From positions 1-39,156 of the forward strand of contig CACJGU010000012.1 in NCBI GenBank assembly GCA_902593125.1: a stretch of DNA of 39,156 nt, written 5' to 3'. Shown here in pieces: positions 1 through 9,460 of this stretch. The translations under genes and the position numbers were made by a program. This DNA comes from an uncultured Alphaproteobacteria bacterium. Its GTDB lineage: Bacteria; Pseudomonadota; Alphaproteobacteria; HIMB59; GCA-002718135. A model generated the notes under the pieces. It made no database searches. It was not told the DNA's origin and saw only the letters and a list, made by a program, of their open reading frames with translations. The stretch's first letter is position 1, and every line of letters starts with the position of its first letter.

Positions 1-636
1 TGGTTTTCTGAAAGGATTATATAAATCTTTTGAATTGCCTGCATTTTGATCAAAAATTTTAATACCATTTTTTGTTTCAATATTTTGACCAAAAATACCT
101 GAAGATATTGAAATAGGATTATCATAATAATACCAACTAGGCCCAGTTACTCCTATGCTTCCAATAATTGACCCGTATTGTGCATAAATTCTATTACCTG
201 TAGTTGCAAGCCAATAACCGCCAGAAGTTAAAATTTCGTCAGTATAAAAATAAATTTCAATGTTATTTTTTTCTTTAAAATTATTTATTATTTTTTCTAA
301 CATTGATGTAGCAACTACTGTTCCACCTGGGGAATTAATTCTAATAACTAAAATTCTTGGATTTATTTTTTCTAATTTATCTAAATCATCTTTAACTATA
401 CTAGGATCAATATAATCAATAATATTCCCTATAAAGGTTCTGTTTAAATTATTAACTATAGGACCGTTTAAATTTAAAGTAGCTATAATATTACTTGAAT
501 CTTTAGACCCTTTTATAAACTTAAAACCTTGTTTATCTGCAGGTAAAAAAAATAATAAAATATTTAAAATTACTATGAATGATGCAATACCAACTAAAAA
601 ACCCAAAGTTTTAAAAAATACATTAAAAAATGCCAT
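1..636 (-). CDS. sppA: S49 family signal peptide peptidase (SppA-like), 3' part cut off by the window edge
   Basis: The open frame starts at the ATG at 636 and runs leftward off the window, giving 212 codons without a stop. There is one N-terminal membrane segment (about residues 11-32). It is followed by the S49/ClpP-like core: RINSPGG (99-105), TSGGYW (137-142, nucleophile probably Ser138) and IGSIGV (158-163). A Lys at about 189 in ETKNG sits about 51 residues after the Ser, as expected for the catalytic Lys of short SppA-type enzymes. The family cleaves leftover signal peptides or membrane protein fragments in the inner membrane. The gene is divergent from groES with 150 bp between them. 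The missing part is the C-terminal half of the protease domain. Family assignment is firm; SppA versus SohB is less so. Confidence 0.88.
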   Translation of the reverse strand, partial: MAFFNVFFKTLGFLVGIASFIVILNILLFFLPADKQGFKFIKGSKDSSNIIATLNLNGPIVNNLNRTFIGNIIDYIDPSIVKDDLDKLEKINPRILVIRINSPGGTVVATSMLEKIINNFKEKNNIEIYFYTDEILTSGGYWLATTGNRIYAQYGSIIGSIGVTGPSWYYYDNPISISSGIFGQNIETKNGIKIFDQNAGNSKDLYNPFRKP

Positions 637-688
637 TTTTTTAAGATATCATAACTTTTAAAATTTTGAAAAAATCTTTATTTTTAAC

Positions 689-716
689 TTGAATCAGCTT
701 TATTAATGCTTAAATA
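689..716 (+). promoter_or_regulatory. Candidate promoter of groESL
   Basis: TTGAAT (689-694) and TAAATA (711-716) are separated by 16 bp and lie immediately upstream of the CIRCE operator. Transcription would start inside the operator, as expected for HrcA repression. The upstream element also reads CTTGAA (688-693), which resembles a heat-shock sigma -35. In such AT-rich DNA the match alone is weak; its position next to CIRCE is the main support. Confidence 0.4.
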
Positions 717-717
717 A

Positions 718-744
718 TTAGCACTCTTATTGTTAGAGTGCTAA
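718..744 (+). promoter_or_regulatory. CIRCE operator (HrcA binding site), perfect consensus
   Basis: The sequence is TTAGCACTC, a 9-base spacer, then GAGTGCTAA. Both 9-bp arms match the CIRCE consensus exactly. It lies 42 bases upstream of the groES start codon. In known systems HrcA binds this inverted repeat and represses groESL until heat or misfolding ties up GroEL. This predicts an hrcA gene elsewhere in this genome. Confidence 0.97.
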
Positions 745-786
745 TATAAAATTGTTATTTATCAATAACTTAATTAAAGAGGAAAT

Positions 787-1089
787 ATGAAATTTAGACC
801 ACTTCATGATCGTGTCTTAGTTAAAAGAGTAGACTCAGATCAAAAAACAGCTGGAGGAATTATAATTCCAGATACCGCCCAAGAAAAACCTATGGAAGGT
901 GAAGTTTTGGAAATTGGCTCAGGCTCAAGAGATGAAACAGGGAAATTGGTACCACTTGATGTAAAAAAGGGAGATAAAATTCTTTTTGGTAAATGGTCAG
1001 GTACTGAAGTTAAAATGAATGGTGAAGATTACCTTATAATGAAAGAGTCGGATATAATGGGAATCATAACATCAGGAAAAAAGAAATAA
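787..1089 (+). CDS. groES: Co-chaperonin GroES (Cpn10)
   Basis: This 100-residue protein has normal family length. It begins [14 protein letters not shown] and carries the mobile-loop region [15 protein letters not shown] (21-35), whose GGIIIP motif contacts GroEL. The dome/roof part and the C-terminal IMGII stretch follow. It forms the heptameric lid of the GroEL cage and controls substrate encapsulation and ATP cycling in the cytoplasm. A good ribosome site (AGAGGAA, about 777-783) precedes the ATG. groEL follows after 24 bases in the same direction, so the two form the usual bicistronic operon under the CIRCE operator at 718-744. Confidence 0.98.
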   Translation: MKFRPLHDRVLVKRVDSDQKTAGGIIIPDTAQEKPMEGEVLEIGSGSRDETGKLVPLDVKKGDKILFGKWSGTEVKMNGEDYLIMKESDIMGIITSGKKK

Positions 1090-2781
<1,692 letters not shown>

Positions 2782-2803
2782 TTATTAAATAAATTTTAAA
2801 AAG

Positions 2804-2832
2804 AAGGGGCAATTTATTTGCCCTTTTTTTTT
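2804..2832 (+). terminator. Intrinsic terminator after groEL, possibly bidirectional
   Basis: A stem GGGCAA/TTGCCC, extended by a G-T wobble and A-T pairs, encloses a 5-base loop and is followed by nine T residues (2824-2832). The stem lies just past the groEL stop. On the other strand it lies just past the end of the convergent peroxidase gene, where the complement also gives a T-rich tail, so it may stop both transcripts. Confidence 0.88.
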
Positions 2833-3367
2833 ATATTAAAAGTTCAATCTGAGTAGTAATTTTAGAACTATTTGGTTTAGTCATAGAGGACCAAGATTTA
2901 ACAAGCTGACCATTTCTATCAAATAAGTATTTATAAAAATTCCACTTTGGTTTTTCATTATACTTCTCATCAATCCATGCATAAATTGGGTGAGCTTCAC
3001 TACCTTTAACATTCATAGGTGATGAAGTAACAAAACCTACACCGTAGTTAACTAAACATATTTGTTTAATGTCTTCGGTATCCAAATACTCTTGATTGAA
3101 GGAATTGCTTGTAGTTGCTATTATTGTAAGATCACTATTTTTGTAGTTTAAAAATAAATTTTGCAGATCAGCATATTGTGGAGTGAAACCACATCTAGAT
3201 GCAGTATTTACAATTAAAATTGGTTTACCAGCAAACTTCTCTAAATTTACCTGATTGCCGTCTATATCTTCAAATGAAAAATCGTATAAATTCACTGTTT
3301 CATTGGCTAATATTGTATTTTGTAAGTTAAGCATAATTAAAAAAGCAAGTAAAAATTTTATTTTCAT
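2831..3367 (-). CDS. Glutathione peroxidase-family protein, predicted periplasmic
   Basis: This is a 178-residue thioredoxin-fold peroxidase. Residues 1-21 look like a Sec signal peptide, so the mature enzyme would act in the periplasm. The peroxidatic Cys is at about 59 in NTASRCGFTPQY. The conserved Gln is at about 92 (SFNQE) and the Trp at about 142 (KWNF), so the family's catalytic triad is present. The protein uses Cys, not selenocysteine. Bacterial members usually take electrons from thioredoxin-like partners rather than glutathione, so the true reductant is unknown. It reduces hydroperoxides. The gene converges on groEL with the shared terminator between them, and is divergent from mscS with only 26 bases separating the starts. 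Confidence 0.9.
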   Translation of the reverse strand: MKIKFLLAFLIMLNLQNTILANETVNLYDFSFEDIDGNQVNLEKFAGKPILIVNTASRCGFTPQYADLQNLFLNYKNSDLTIIATTSNSFNQEYLDTEDIKQICLVNYGVGFVTSSPMNVKGSEAHPIYAWIDEKYNEKPKWNFYKYLFDRNGQLVKSWSSMTKPNSSKITTQIELLI

Positions 3368-3393
3368 GTTAGTGAGTATTAAATATATCGCTT

Positions 3394-4530
3394 ATGGAAT
3401 CATTCAATAGCTTTACCAATCTTTTTTTAGATGTTTGGAATAATGGTGTTTTTGGCGTAAACGCTACAGATATCATAGTAAGTCTTTTAATTTTCCTACT
3501 TTTTTATTTACTTAGAAGACTTATAGCTAGATTTATTCTTAATCGATTATCAAGAATTGTTTCAAGGACTTCTAATCAAATTGATGATGCTATAATTGAA
3601 GTACTTGATGGACCATTAAAATTTTTACCTGTTGTTATAGGCTTTTTTATAGCTTCTTCATATTTAGATATTTCAGAAAATAATCAAGATTTTTTAGATT
3701 TACTAAACAGATCTTTAATTACAATTTTTATATTCTGGTTACTCCATCAATTGATTATACCGTTTTCATTTGTAATAAAAAACTTTGAGTCAAAAATTTC
3801 AAAACCCTTAGTGGATTGGACTCTTAAAGGATTAAAAATTCTCGTAATTGTTCTTGGTGCTGTTGCAATATTAGAGTTATGGGGCATAAGAGTCGGTCCT
3901 GTAATTGCTGGATTAGGTTTATTCGGTGTGGCAGTCGCATTAGGTGCACAAGATTTATTTAAAAATCTAATCAGTGGAATTATGATTTTGATGGAAAAAA
4001 GATTTACTGTTGGTGATGTAATTTTAGTATCAGGTGAAGTGGAAGGAGTTGTAGAACAGATTGGTTTTCGATCTACTCTTGTTAGACGATTTGACTCAAC
4101 TCCAGTAATGGTGCCTAATTATAAGTTTGCAGAACAATCTGTTACTAATTATACACGTAGACATCACAGAAGAATAAGATGGCTAGTTGGCCTAGAATAT
4201 AGAACAACTATAGATCAACTAAAAAATATAAGATCTGAAATTGAATATTTAATAAAAAATGAAAAAGATTTTGCAAAAAATGAAAATGCAAACTTTTACG
4301 TTAGAATAGATAGTTTTTCAGACAGTTCTATAGATATGCTTATTCAAGCATTTACTCTTACAAACGATTGGGGAGAATATTTAAAAATTAAAGAAAATCT
4401 TGCCGTAAAAATTATTGAAATTGTCGAAAAAAATAAAGCGGGTTTCGCTTTCCCAAGTCAATCATTATACATTGAAACCTACCCAAATGATAAGCCTGAA
4501 ATTTTTAATCCTAAATCAAAGAGAGAGTAG
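3394..4530 (+). CDS. MscS-family mechanosensitive ion channel
   Basis: This 378-residue inner-membrane protein has about five hydrophobic segments. They lead into the pore helix and signature region (about 165-200: AGLGLFGVAVALGAQDLFKN), then the beta domain (VGDVILVSGEVEGVVEQIG) and a C-terminal cytoplasmic domain. These are the defining parts of the MscS pore and vestibule. Such channels open under membrane tension and release solutes during hypo-osmotic shock. The protein is longer than E. coli MscS (286 residues) because of extra N-terminal membrane segments, which is common in the family. The next gene follows after 8 bases, so they are probably co-transcribed. With only 26 bases to the divergent peroxidase gene, the promoter must overlap that gene's 5' end. 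Confidence 0.93.
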   Translation: MESFNSFTNLFLDVWNNGVFGVNATDIIVSLLIFLLFYLLRRLIARFILNRLSRIVSRTSNQIDDAIIEVLDGPLKFLPVVIGFFIASSYLDISENNQDFLDLLNRSLITIFIFWLLHQLIIPFSFVIKNFESKISKPLVDWTLKGLKILVIVLGAVAILELWGIRVGPVIAGLGLFGVAVALGAQDLFKNLISGIMILMEKRFTVGDVILVSGEVEGVVEQIGFRSTLVRRFDSTPVMVPNYKFAEQSVTNYTRRHHRRIRWLVGLEYRTTIDQLKNIRSEIEYLIKNEKDFAKNENANFYVRIDSFSDSSIDMLIQAFTLTNDWGEYLKIKENLAVKIIEIVEKNKAGFAFPSQSLYIETYPNDKPEIFNPKSKRE

Positions 4531-4538
4531 AAGAGTAG

Positions 4539-5543
4539 ATGAGTGAGAGTAATAGAGTAATTTCAGGATCACTATTTATACTAGCAAGCATAGCTGTAGC
4601 ATTTATTCTTAATTTTTCTCAACCTATAATGGTTCCATTTGTTTTAGCGTTATTATTACGGATTTTAATTGATCCAATTATTGATTTTCAGACAATAAAT
4701 TTAAGAGTTCATAGATTTATTGCAGTATTTGTTAGTATTTGCCTTATTGTGCTATTATTTTCAATAATTGTTCCTTTTATAGTTTCATCTGTTGCAACGT
4801 TTTTAGAGTCTGCAGATGATTATAACAAAAAAGTAATTATACTCATTGAAGCTATTATAATAACATTACAGGAATTTGAAATTAATATTGATAGAGAAAC
4901 AATAAGAAACTCAATTTTAGAACTTCCAATAACAAATTGGGCAACTACAATATTGAGTAATAGTGCAAATTTTATTTCTAAATTTTTATTAGTAGTAATA
5001 ATTACTCTATTTTTACTTTTAGGTACTCCTCCAAAAAATACTTCAGATGAATGGAATGATATTATAAGATTAGTTAAAAAATATATTTTTACTAAATTTC
5101 TGACTTCTGCCTTTACGGGTTTTGCCGCTGGTTTTATTTACTGGTTTTTAGGTTTAGAACTAGCATTTATTTTTGGATCATTAACATTTATCTTAAATTT
5201 TATACCTGTTATAGGTTCAGTTATAGCCGTATTATTACCATTACCAATTGCATTTTTGCAATATAACGATCCAACATTTGTTATCTTAATAATTATTTTA
5301 CCAACTATAATACATCAAATAGTTGGTAATTTTGTTGAACCAAAAATTTTTGGTGAAAGTTTTGGCTTACACCCAATTACAATTATTTTATCTTTGATTT
5401 TTTGGGGAATGATTTGGGGTTTTATCGGTGTGTTGTTAGCAGCACCCTTAACAGCCATTATAAGAATTACCTTTGAAAGATTTGATACAACAAAACAAAT
5501 AGCAAGATTATTAGAGGGAAAGATACATATTAAGGAGAATTAA
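4539..5543 (+). CDS. AI-2E family (PerM-like) membrane transporter
   Basis: This 334-residue polytopic membrane protein has paired N-terminal hydrophobic segments, a soluble region (about 85-140), and a C-terminal block of membrane segments. The C-terminal block carries the family hallmark VGNFVEPKIFGESFGLHP (about 267-284) and LLAAPLTAIIR. Members of this family export autoinducer-2 in E. coli (TqsA) or act as Na+/H+ antiporters. Most are uncharacterised and the substrate here cannot be read from sequence. It lies 8 bases behind the mscS-type gene, which hints at a shared role in envelope or osmotic response. Its TAA stop overlaps the recX stop on the other strand (TTAA at 5540-5543). Confidence 0.87.
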   Translation: MSESNRVISGSLFILASIAVAFILNFSQPIMVPFVLALLLRILIDPIIDFQTINLRVHRFIAVFVSICLIVLLFSIIVPFIVSSVATFLESADDYNKKVIILIEAIIITLQEFEINIDRETIRNSILELPITNWATTILSNSANFISKFLLVVIITLFLLLGTPPKNTSDEWNDIIRLVKKYIFTKFLTSAFTGFAAGFIYWFLGLELAFIFGSLTFILNFIPVIGSVIAVLLPLPIAFLQYNDPTFVILIIILPTIIHQIVGNFVEPKIFGESFGLHPITIILSLIFWGMIWGFIGVLLAAPLTAIIRITFERFDTTKQIARLLEGKIHIKEN

Positions 5544-6025
5544 TTTAAAATTACTTTACAAATCTCATAGCTAAATCCTGCCCTAGCCATCTTAGAGAGT
5601 TTTTTCTCATAGCTATCAGATGATTCTAATAAATTTTTCTTTTTTGCAAACAATTTTGCTGAATTCAGTTCCCAATTATTATTACTCTCTTCAAAAATTT
5701 GAAAATTATTTTGTATTTCTAGTTTACCAACTCCTTTCTTTATTAAATAATTTACAATAAAATTCTTTGATTTTCCAGATCTAGATAGTGAGTAGATTTT
5801 AGCTGAACAATATTTATCATCATCAATAAGATTATTTTGTTCTAATTTTATAATGATATTTTCTAGAGTATTAATCAATTTACCCTTTTCTTGTCCAGGT
5901 ACATCTAACCTAAAAATCTTTCTTTTTAGAACGTCCATCAAATTTTTTTTTGAAGAATCATATTTGCTTAAGTAATCTACAGCAAATTTTAAAAGTTTTT
6001 TTTCATTCACTAAATCAATATACAA
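5540..6025 (-). CDS. recX: RecX-family regulatory protein
   Basis: This 161-residue protein is rich in Lys and Ile and made of three-helix repeats typical of RecX. The N-terminal part reads KLLKFAVDYLSKYDSSKKNL. A middle segment, LIDDDKYCSAKIYSLSRSGK, matches the family's conserved D-D-x-x-[FY]-A...R.G.S pattern. The C-terminal repeat contains ARAGFSYEICKVIL. RecX binds RecA filaments and limits their growth. recA is not in this window, so recX is detached from it. It converges on the AI-2E gene with a 4-bp overlap and is divergent from the ABC permease gene (32 bases between starts). Sequence divergence is high but the repeat pattern and length fit. Confidence 0.82.
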   Translation of the reverse strand: MYIDLVNEKKLLKFAVDYLSKYDSSKKNLMDVLKRKIFRLDVPGQEKGKLINTLENIIIKLEQNNLIDDDKYCSAKIYSLSRSGKSKNFIVNYLIKKGVGKLEIQNNFQIFEESNNNWELNSAKLFAKKKNLLESSDSYEKKLSKMARAGFSYEICKVILN

Positions 6026-6057
6026 ATAAAATAAATATATTAAAAGATATAACTAAT

Positions 6058-6828
6058 ATGATTTCTTATAATTATCTTTGTTTTCTTACATTAATTAAAA
6101 AAGAAATTTTTAGGTTTTTGAAAGTTGGTATTCAAACCATTATTGGGCCTGCCATAAGCTCTTTATTATTTTTAGCAGTATTTAGTTTAGCTTTAGGAAG
6201 GTCAGTAAACTCAATTAATGGAATTGATCTACCTTATTTTATTGCGCCTGGACTTATTATGATGACAATGTTACAAAATTCTTTTGCTAATTCTGCATCA
6301 AGTATAGGACAATCAAAATTTCAAGGTAATATTGTAGATATTCTAATGGCACCATTAAATAATTTAGAATTAACTTTGGGATATATAATTGGTTCTGTTT
6401 GTAGAGGTGTTATTTGTGGCTTATTTACAACTTTAGGTGTTTTAATTTTTATTCCTTTGCAAATATATTCTTTTTCGGCACTTATTTTTTTCACTTTAAC
6501 TGGGTGTATAATGATGGGTACTCTGGGTACTATAGTTGGTATTTGGGCTGATAAATGGGATCAACAACAAGGAATTACAAATTTTATTGTTTTACCTCTT
6601 ACTTTTTTATCAGGCACCTTTTACTCAATTTCAAGACTTCCAGATTTCTGGCAAACTGTTTCATCAGTTAACCCATTCTTTTATAATATAGATGGATTTA
6701 GATATGCTTTTACAGGTAGATCAGATAGCTCTCTAATTTCAGGATCAATATTCTTAATAATTTTAAATATTATGTTAATTATGATCTGTTATTTAATGTT
6801 CAAAAAAGGATACAAAATAAAGTTTTAA
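6058..6828 (+). CDS. ABC-2 type transporter permease (YadH-like), ATPase not adjacent
   Basis: This is an integral membrane protein of 256 residues with six hydrophobic segments and the ABC-2 signature region (TLGTIVGIWADKWDQQQGITNFIVLPLTFLSG split over about 155-190). The opening IKKEIFRFLKVGIQTIIGP is typical of the YadH group. The frame is open back to an ATG at 5950, but that would overlap recX by 76 bases. The ATG at 6058 gives the family's usual N-terminus and length, so I take that start. The permease would pair with an ATP-binding subunit, which is not in this window. Its substrate is unknown. argD starts one base after its stop, so it probably leads an operon with argD-argF. Confidence 0.88.
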   Translation: MISYNYLCFLTLIKKEIFRFLKVGIQTIIGPAISSLLFLAVFSLALGRSVNSINGIDLPYFIAPGLIMMTMLQNSFANSASSIGQSKFQGNIVDILMAPLNNLELTLGYIIGSVCRGVICGLFTTLGVLIFIPLQIYSFSALIFFTLTGCIMMGTLGTIVGIWADKWDQQQGITNFIVLPLTFLSGTFYSISRLPDFWQTVSSVNPFFYNIDGFRYAFTGRSDSSLISGSIFLIILNIMLIMICYLMFKKGYKIKF

Positions 6829-6829
6829 G

Positions 6830-8005
6830 ATGAAAAAAAATATAACATCTTACGTTATGCCTACTTATGGTAAAAAATCTCTTTTGTTTACAAAAGGTAA
6901 AGGTTGTTATCTTTATGATGATAAAAATAATAAATATTTAGATTTTGCAAGCGGTATTGCTGTTAATTCTTTAGGTCATTGTCATCCAAGACTTGTTAAG
7001 GCTTTAAATAATCAATCTAAGCAACTTTGGCATGTTTCAAATTTATATTTAATAAAAAACCAAGAAAAATTTGCAAAGTTACTTTGTAAAAACTCATTTG
7101 CGGATAAAGTTTTTTTCACAAATTCAGGCGCTGAATCTATTGAGTGTGGAATTAAAATTATTAGAAGTTATCACTCTCATTATAAAACTGGTAAAAACGA
7201 AATTATCACTTTTGATGGTGCTTTTCATGGACGAACATTAGGTGCTTTATCAGCACAAAAGAATAAGAAATATTCAAAAGGATTTGGACCACTTATTCCA
7301 GGCTTTAAAAAAGTTGAATTTAATAATAAAAATAAATTAAGATCAGCTATAAATAAGAAAACAGCTGGAATAATAATTGAGCCAGTGCAGGGTGAAGGAG
7401 GAATACGTCCTGCTGATTTATCTTTTTTAAAATATTTAAGAGATATTTGTGATAAAAATAATATTTTACTTTTTTTTGATGAAGTTCAATGTGGATTTGG
7501 AAGATCTGGTAAGTTATTTTCATATGAATGGGCAAAAATAAAACCAGATATAATGGCTATTGCAAAAGGCATAGGCTCAGGTTTTCCACTAGGCGCTTGT
7601 CTATCAAGCAATAAAGCTTGTATATCTATGACAAAAGGTACTCATGGCTCTACTTATGGAGGAAACCCGCTAGCAATGAGTGTTGGCCTAGAAGTATTAA
7701 ATATAATATCTAAGAGAAGTTTTCTCCAAAATGTTGATAAAGTTGCAAGATATTTTTGGAAACAATTAAAGGAATTAGAAAGTAAATATGAAACTATCCA
7801 TGAAGTAAGAGGAGCTGGACTGTTATTAGGTATAAAAACCAAAATTAATAACCTAGAATTTTCTGAGATATTAAAGAAAAAAAAATTATTAAATGTTCCA
7901 GCAGGTGACAATACAATTAGATTGGCACCACCATTAATTGTTTCATATAAAGATATTGATAAATCAATTGCAATAATAAATAATGTTTTAGAAAATATAA
8001 AATGA
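6830..8005 (+). CDS. argD: Acetylornithine aminotransferase
   Basis: This is a 391-residue class III PLP-dependent aminotransferase. Visible motifs are FTNSGAES (phosphate binding), FDGAFHGRT, LLFFDEVQCGFGRSG with the PLP-contacting Asp, MAIAKGIGSGFPLG with the Schiff-base Lys, and HGSTYGGNPLA. Full length and motif set match ArgD, which converts N-acetylglutamate semialdehyde to N-acetylornithine in arginine synthesis. The enzyme can also serve as succinyldiaminopimelate aminotransferase in lysine synthesis in other bacteria. It overlaps the next gene, argF, by 4 bases (ATGA), which indicates translational coupling. The permease gene ends 1 base upstream. Confidence 0.95.
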   Translation: MKKNITSYVMPTYGKKSLLFTKGKGCYLYDDKNNKYLDFASGIAVNSLGHCHPRLVKALNNQSKQLWHVSNLYLIKNQEKFAKLLCKNSFADKVFFTNSGAESIECGIKIIRSYHSHYKTGKNEIITFDGAFHGRTLGALSAQKNKKYSKGFGPLIPGFKKVEFNNKNKLRSAINKKTAGIIIEPVQGEGGIRPADLSFLKYLRDICDKNNILLFFDEVQCGFGRSGKLFSYEWAKIKPDIMAIAKGIGSGFPLGACLSSNKACISMTKGTHGSTYGGNPLAMSVGLEVLNIISKRSFLQNVDKVARYFWKQLKELESKYETIHEVRGAGLLLGIKTKINNLEFSEILKKKKLLNVPAGDNTIRLAPPLIVSYKDIDKSIAIINNVLENIK

Positions 8006-8901
8006 TAAAAAATTTTACAGATTTAAATAAATTTAGCAAAAAAGAACTTGATGAAATAATAAAAATTGCAAAAAAAATTAAGAAAAATCCGAAAAGTTAT
8101 TCATCTATTTGCAAAGGAAAAACTTTAGGTATGATTTTTGAAAAACAATCTCTTAGAACTAGGCTAAGTTTTAATATTGGAATGAAAAAACTAGGTGGCG
8201 ATGTAATAGAGCTTAACAGTAAAGACATTGGATTTGATAGCATAAGAGAGACCAGAAGTGATGTACTAAAAGTTTTATCACAATTTATTGATTGTATAAT
8301 GATTAGAAATAATAACCACAAAGAGATTACTAAACTTAGTCAGCTAAATATAATACCAATTATAAATGGATTAACTGATTATAGCCATCCTTGTCAAATT
8401 TTAGGTGATTTTTTAACTATACAAGAAAAATTTAAAAATTATAAAAATTTACAAATTACCTGGATTGGTGATTTTAATAATGTTTTGATTTCTTTATTAC
8501 ATCTTCAAAATATATATTTATTCAATTTAAATCTTGTAATTCCAACAAAAATTTTAAATAAAAATAAAAAAATTTTAATAAAACTTCAAAATAAAAGACT
8601 AAAAATATATTCTGATCCAATTAAAGGTTCAAAAAATTCTAAATGTATTATGACAGATGTATGGATGTCTATGGGCGACACTAATAAAGCAAAAGTAAAA
8701 TATTTTAAAAATTTTACTATAAATAAAAAAATAATTGATAATGCTGCAAAAGATGCGATATTCATGCATTGTCTACCTGCAAAAAGAGGTAAGGAAGTAA
8801 CATCGGAAGTATTAGACGGTAGAAATTCTGTTGTTTTGGAACAAGCTAAAAACAGAATGTTCATACAACAGGCAATTTTAATATATGTTTTTAAAAAATA
8901 A
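8002..8901 (+). CDS. argF: Ornithine carbamoyltransferase
   Basis: This 299-residue enzyme condenses ornithine and carbamoyl phosphate to citrulline. Carbamoyl-phosphate motif SLRTR (family S-x-R-T-R) is at about 51-55, HPCQILGD at about 129-136, the ornithine-loop equivalent DVWMSMGD near 216-223, and the HCLPAKRG motif near 256-263. Length is slightly short compared with the usual 305-335 but nothing essential is lost. It is translationally coupled to argD (ATGA at 8002-8005). The following lipoprotein gene begins 17 bases before the argF stop. Many Lys and Asn codons reflect the AT-rich genome rather than foreign origin. Confidence 0.95.
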   Translation: MIKNFTDLNKFSKKELDEIIKIAKKIKKNPKSYSSICKGKTLGMIFEKQSLRTRLSFNIGMKKLGGDVIELNSKDIGFDSIRETRSDVLKVLSQFIDCIMIRNNNHKEITKLSQLNIIPIINGLTDYSHPCQILGDFLTIQEKFKNYKNLQITWIGDFNNVLISLLHLQNIYLFNLNLVIPTKILNKNKKILIKLQNKRLKIYSDPIKGSKNSKCIMTDVWMSMGDTNKAKVKYFKNFTINKKIIDNAAKDAIFMHCLPAKRGKEVTSEVLDGRNSVVLEQAKNRMFIQQAILIYVFKK

Positions 8902-9460
8902 TTATTTAGTAGTAATTATTTTTCTATATGTGCTTTCATGTCAGCCTGTAGAAATTATTGAACCAGTAACTTTTGATTATTCAAAGCTTGATAAAATTTC
9001 AATTAGTGCAAATGAAATCATAATTAATTCAGAATATAAACCAAAATTTTCAAATAAAAATATTGAAGATCAAATTCCAAATCCACCCATAAATATAATT
9101 AAAGAATGGAATAATCAAAATATTTTAAACTTTGGTAAAGAAAATAAATTAATTATAAATATTTTAGATGCTTCTATAATTAAACAAGAAGTTAATAATA
9201 TTGAAGCAGAAAAATATGAGGAAAAAACTGTTTTTAAATATAAAATTTTCTTCTTAGTTGAATATGAACTTTATGATAATTCTAATTTTTTAATAGCAAA
9301 TACAACTGTTGAAAGTTCAAGATCAACAACATCAAAAAAATATATATCATTAAACGAAAGAGATATTGTAATTAATAATTTATTACATGATGCCTTGAAG
9401 GATTTTATAAAAGAGACTAAATCTATGATGAATACTTATATGTTTGGGTATATTCAATAG
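8885..9460 (+). CDS. Predicted lipoprotein of unknown function
   Basis: This 191-residue protein is not recognised as a named family. A hydrophobic leader of about 18 residues ends in VLSC, a plausible lipobox with the lipid-modified Cys at about 19. The mature part contains a strand-rich stretch around ILDASIIKQEV and an FFLVEYELYD motif near 120. The latter looks like a small alpha/beta envelope domain of the kind that binds other envelope components, but this is a guess. The start lies inside the end of argF (17-base overlap), so it is probably expressed with the arginine genes. Its stop abuts the convergent trkH stop with no gap. The overlap, signal peptide and normal codon pattern support a real gene. 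Confidence 0.72.
   Translation: MFLKNNYLVVIIFLYVLSCQPVEIIEPVTFDYSKLDKISISANEIIINSEYKPKFSNKNIEDQIPNPPINIIKEWNNQNILNFGKENKLIINILDASIIKQEVNNIEAEKYEEKTVFKYKIFFLVEYELYDNSNFLIANTTVESSRSTTSKKYISLNERDIVINNLLHDALKDFIKETKSMMNTYMFGYIQ

Noticed and set aside
5950-6057. Upstream 36-codon extension of the ABC permease frame
   Set aside because: It lies in the antisense of recX, is not hydrophobic like the family N-terminus, and the ATG at 6058 gives the expected permease start.
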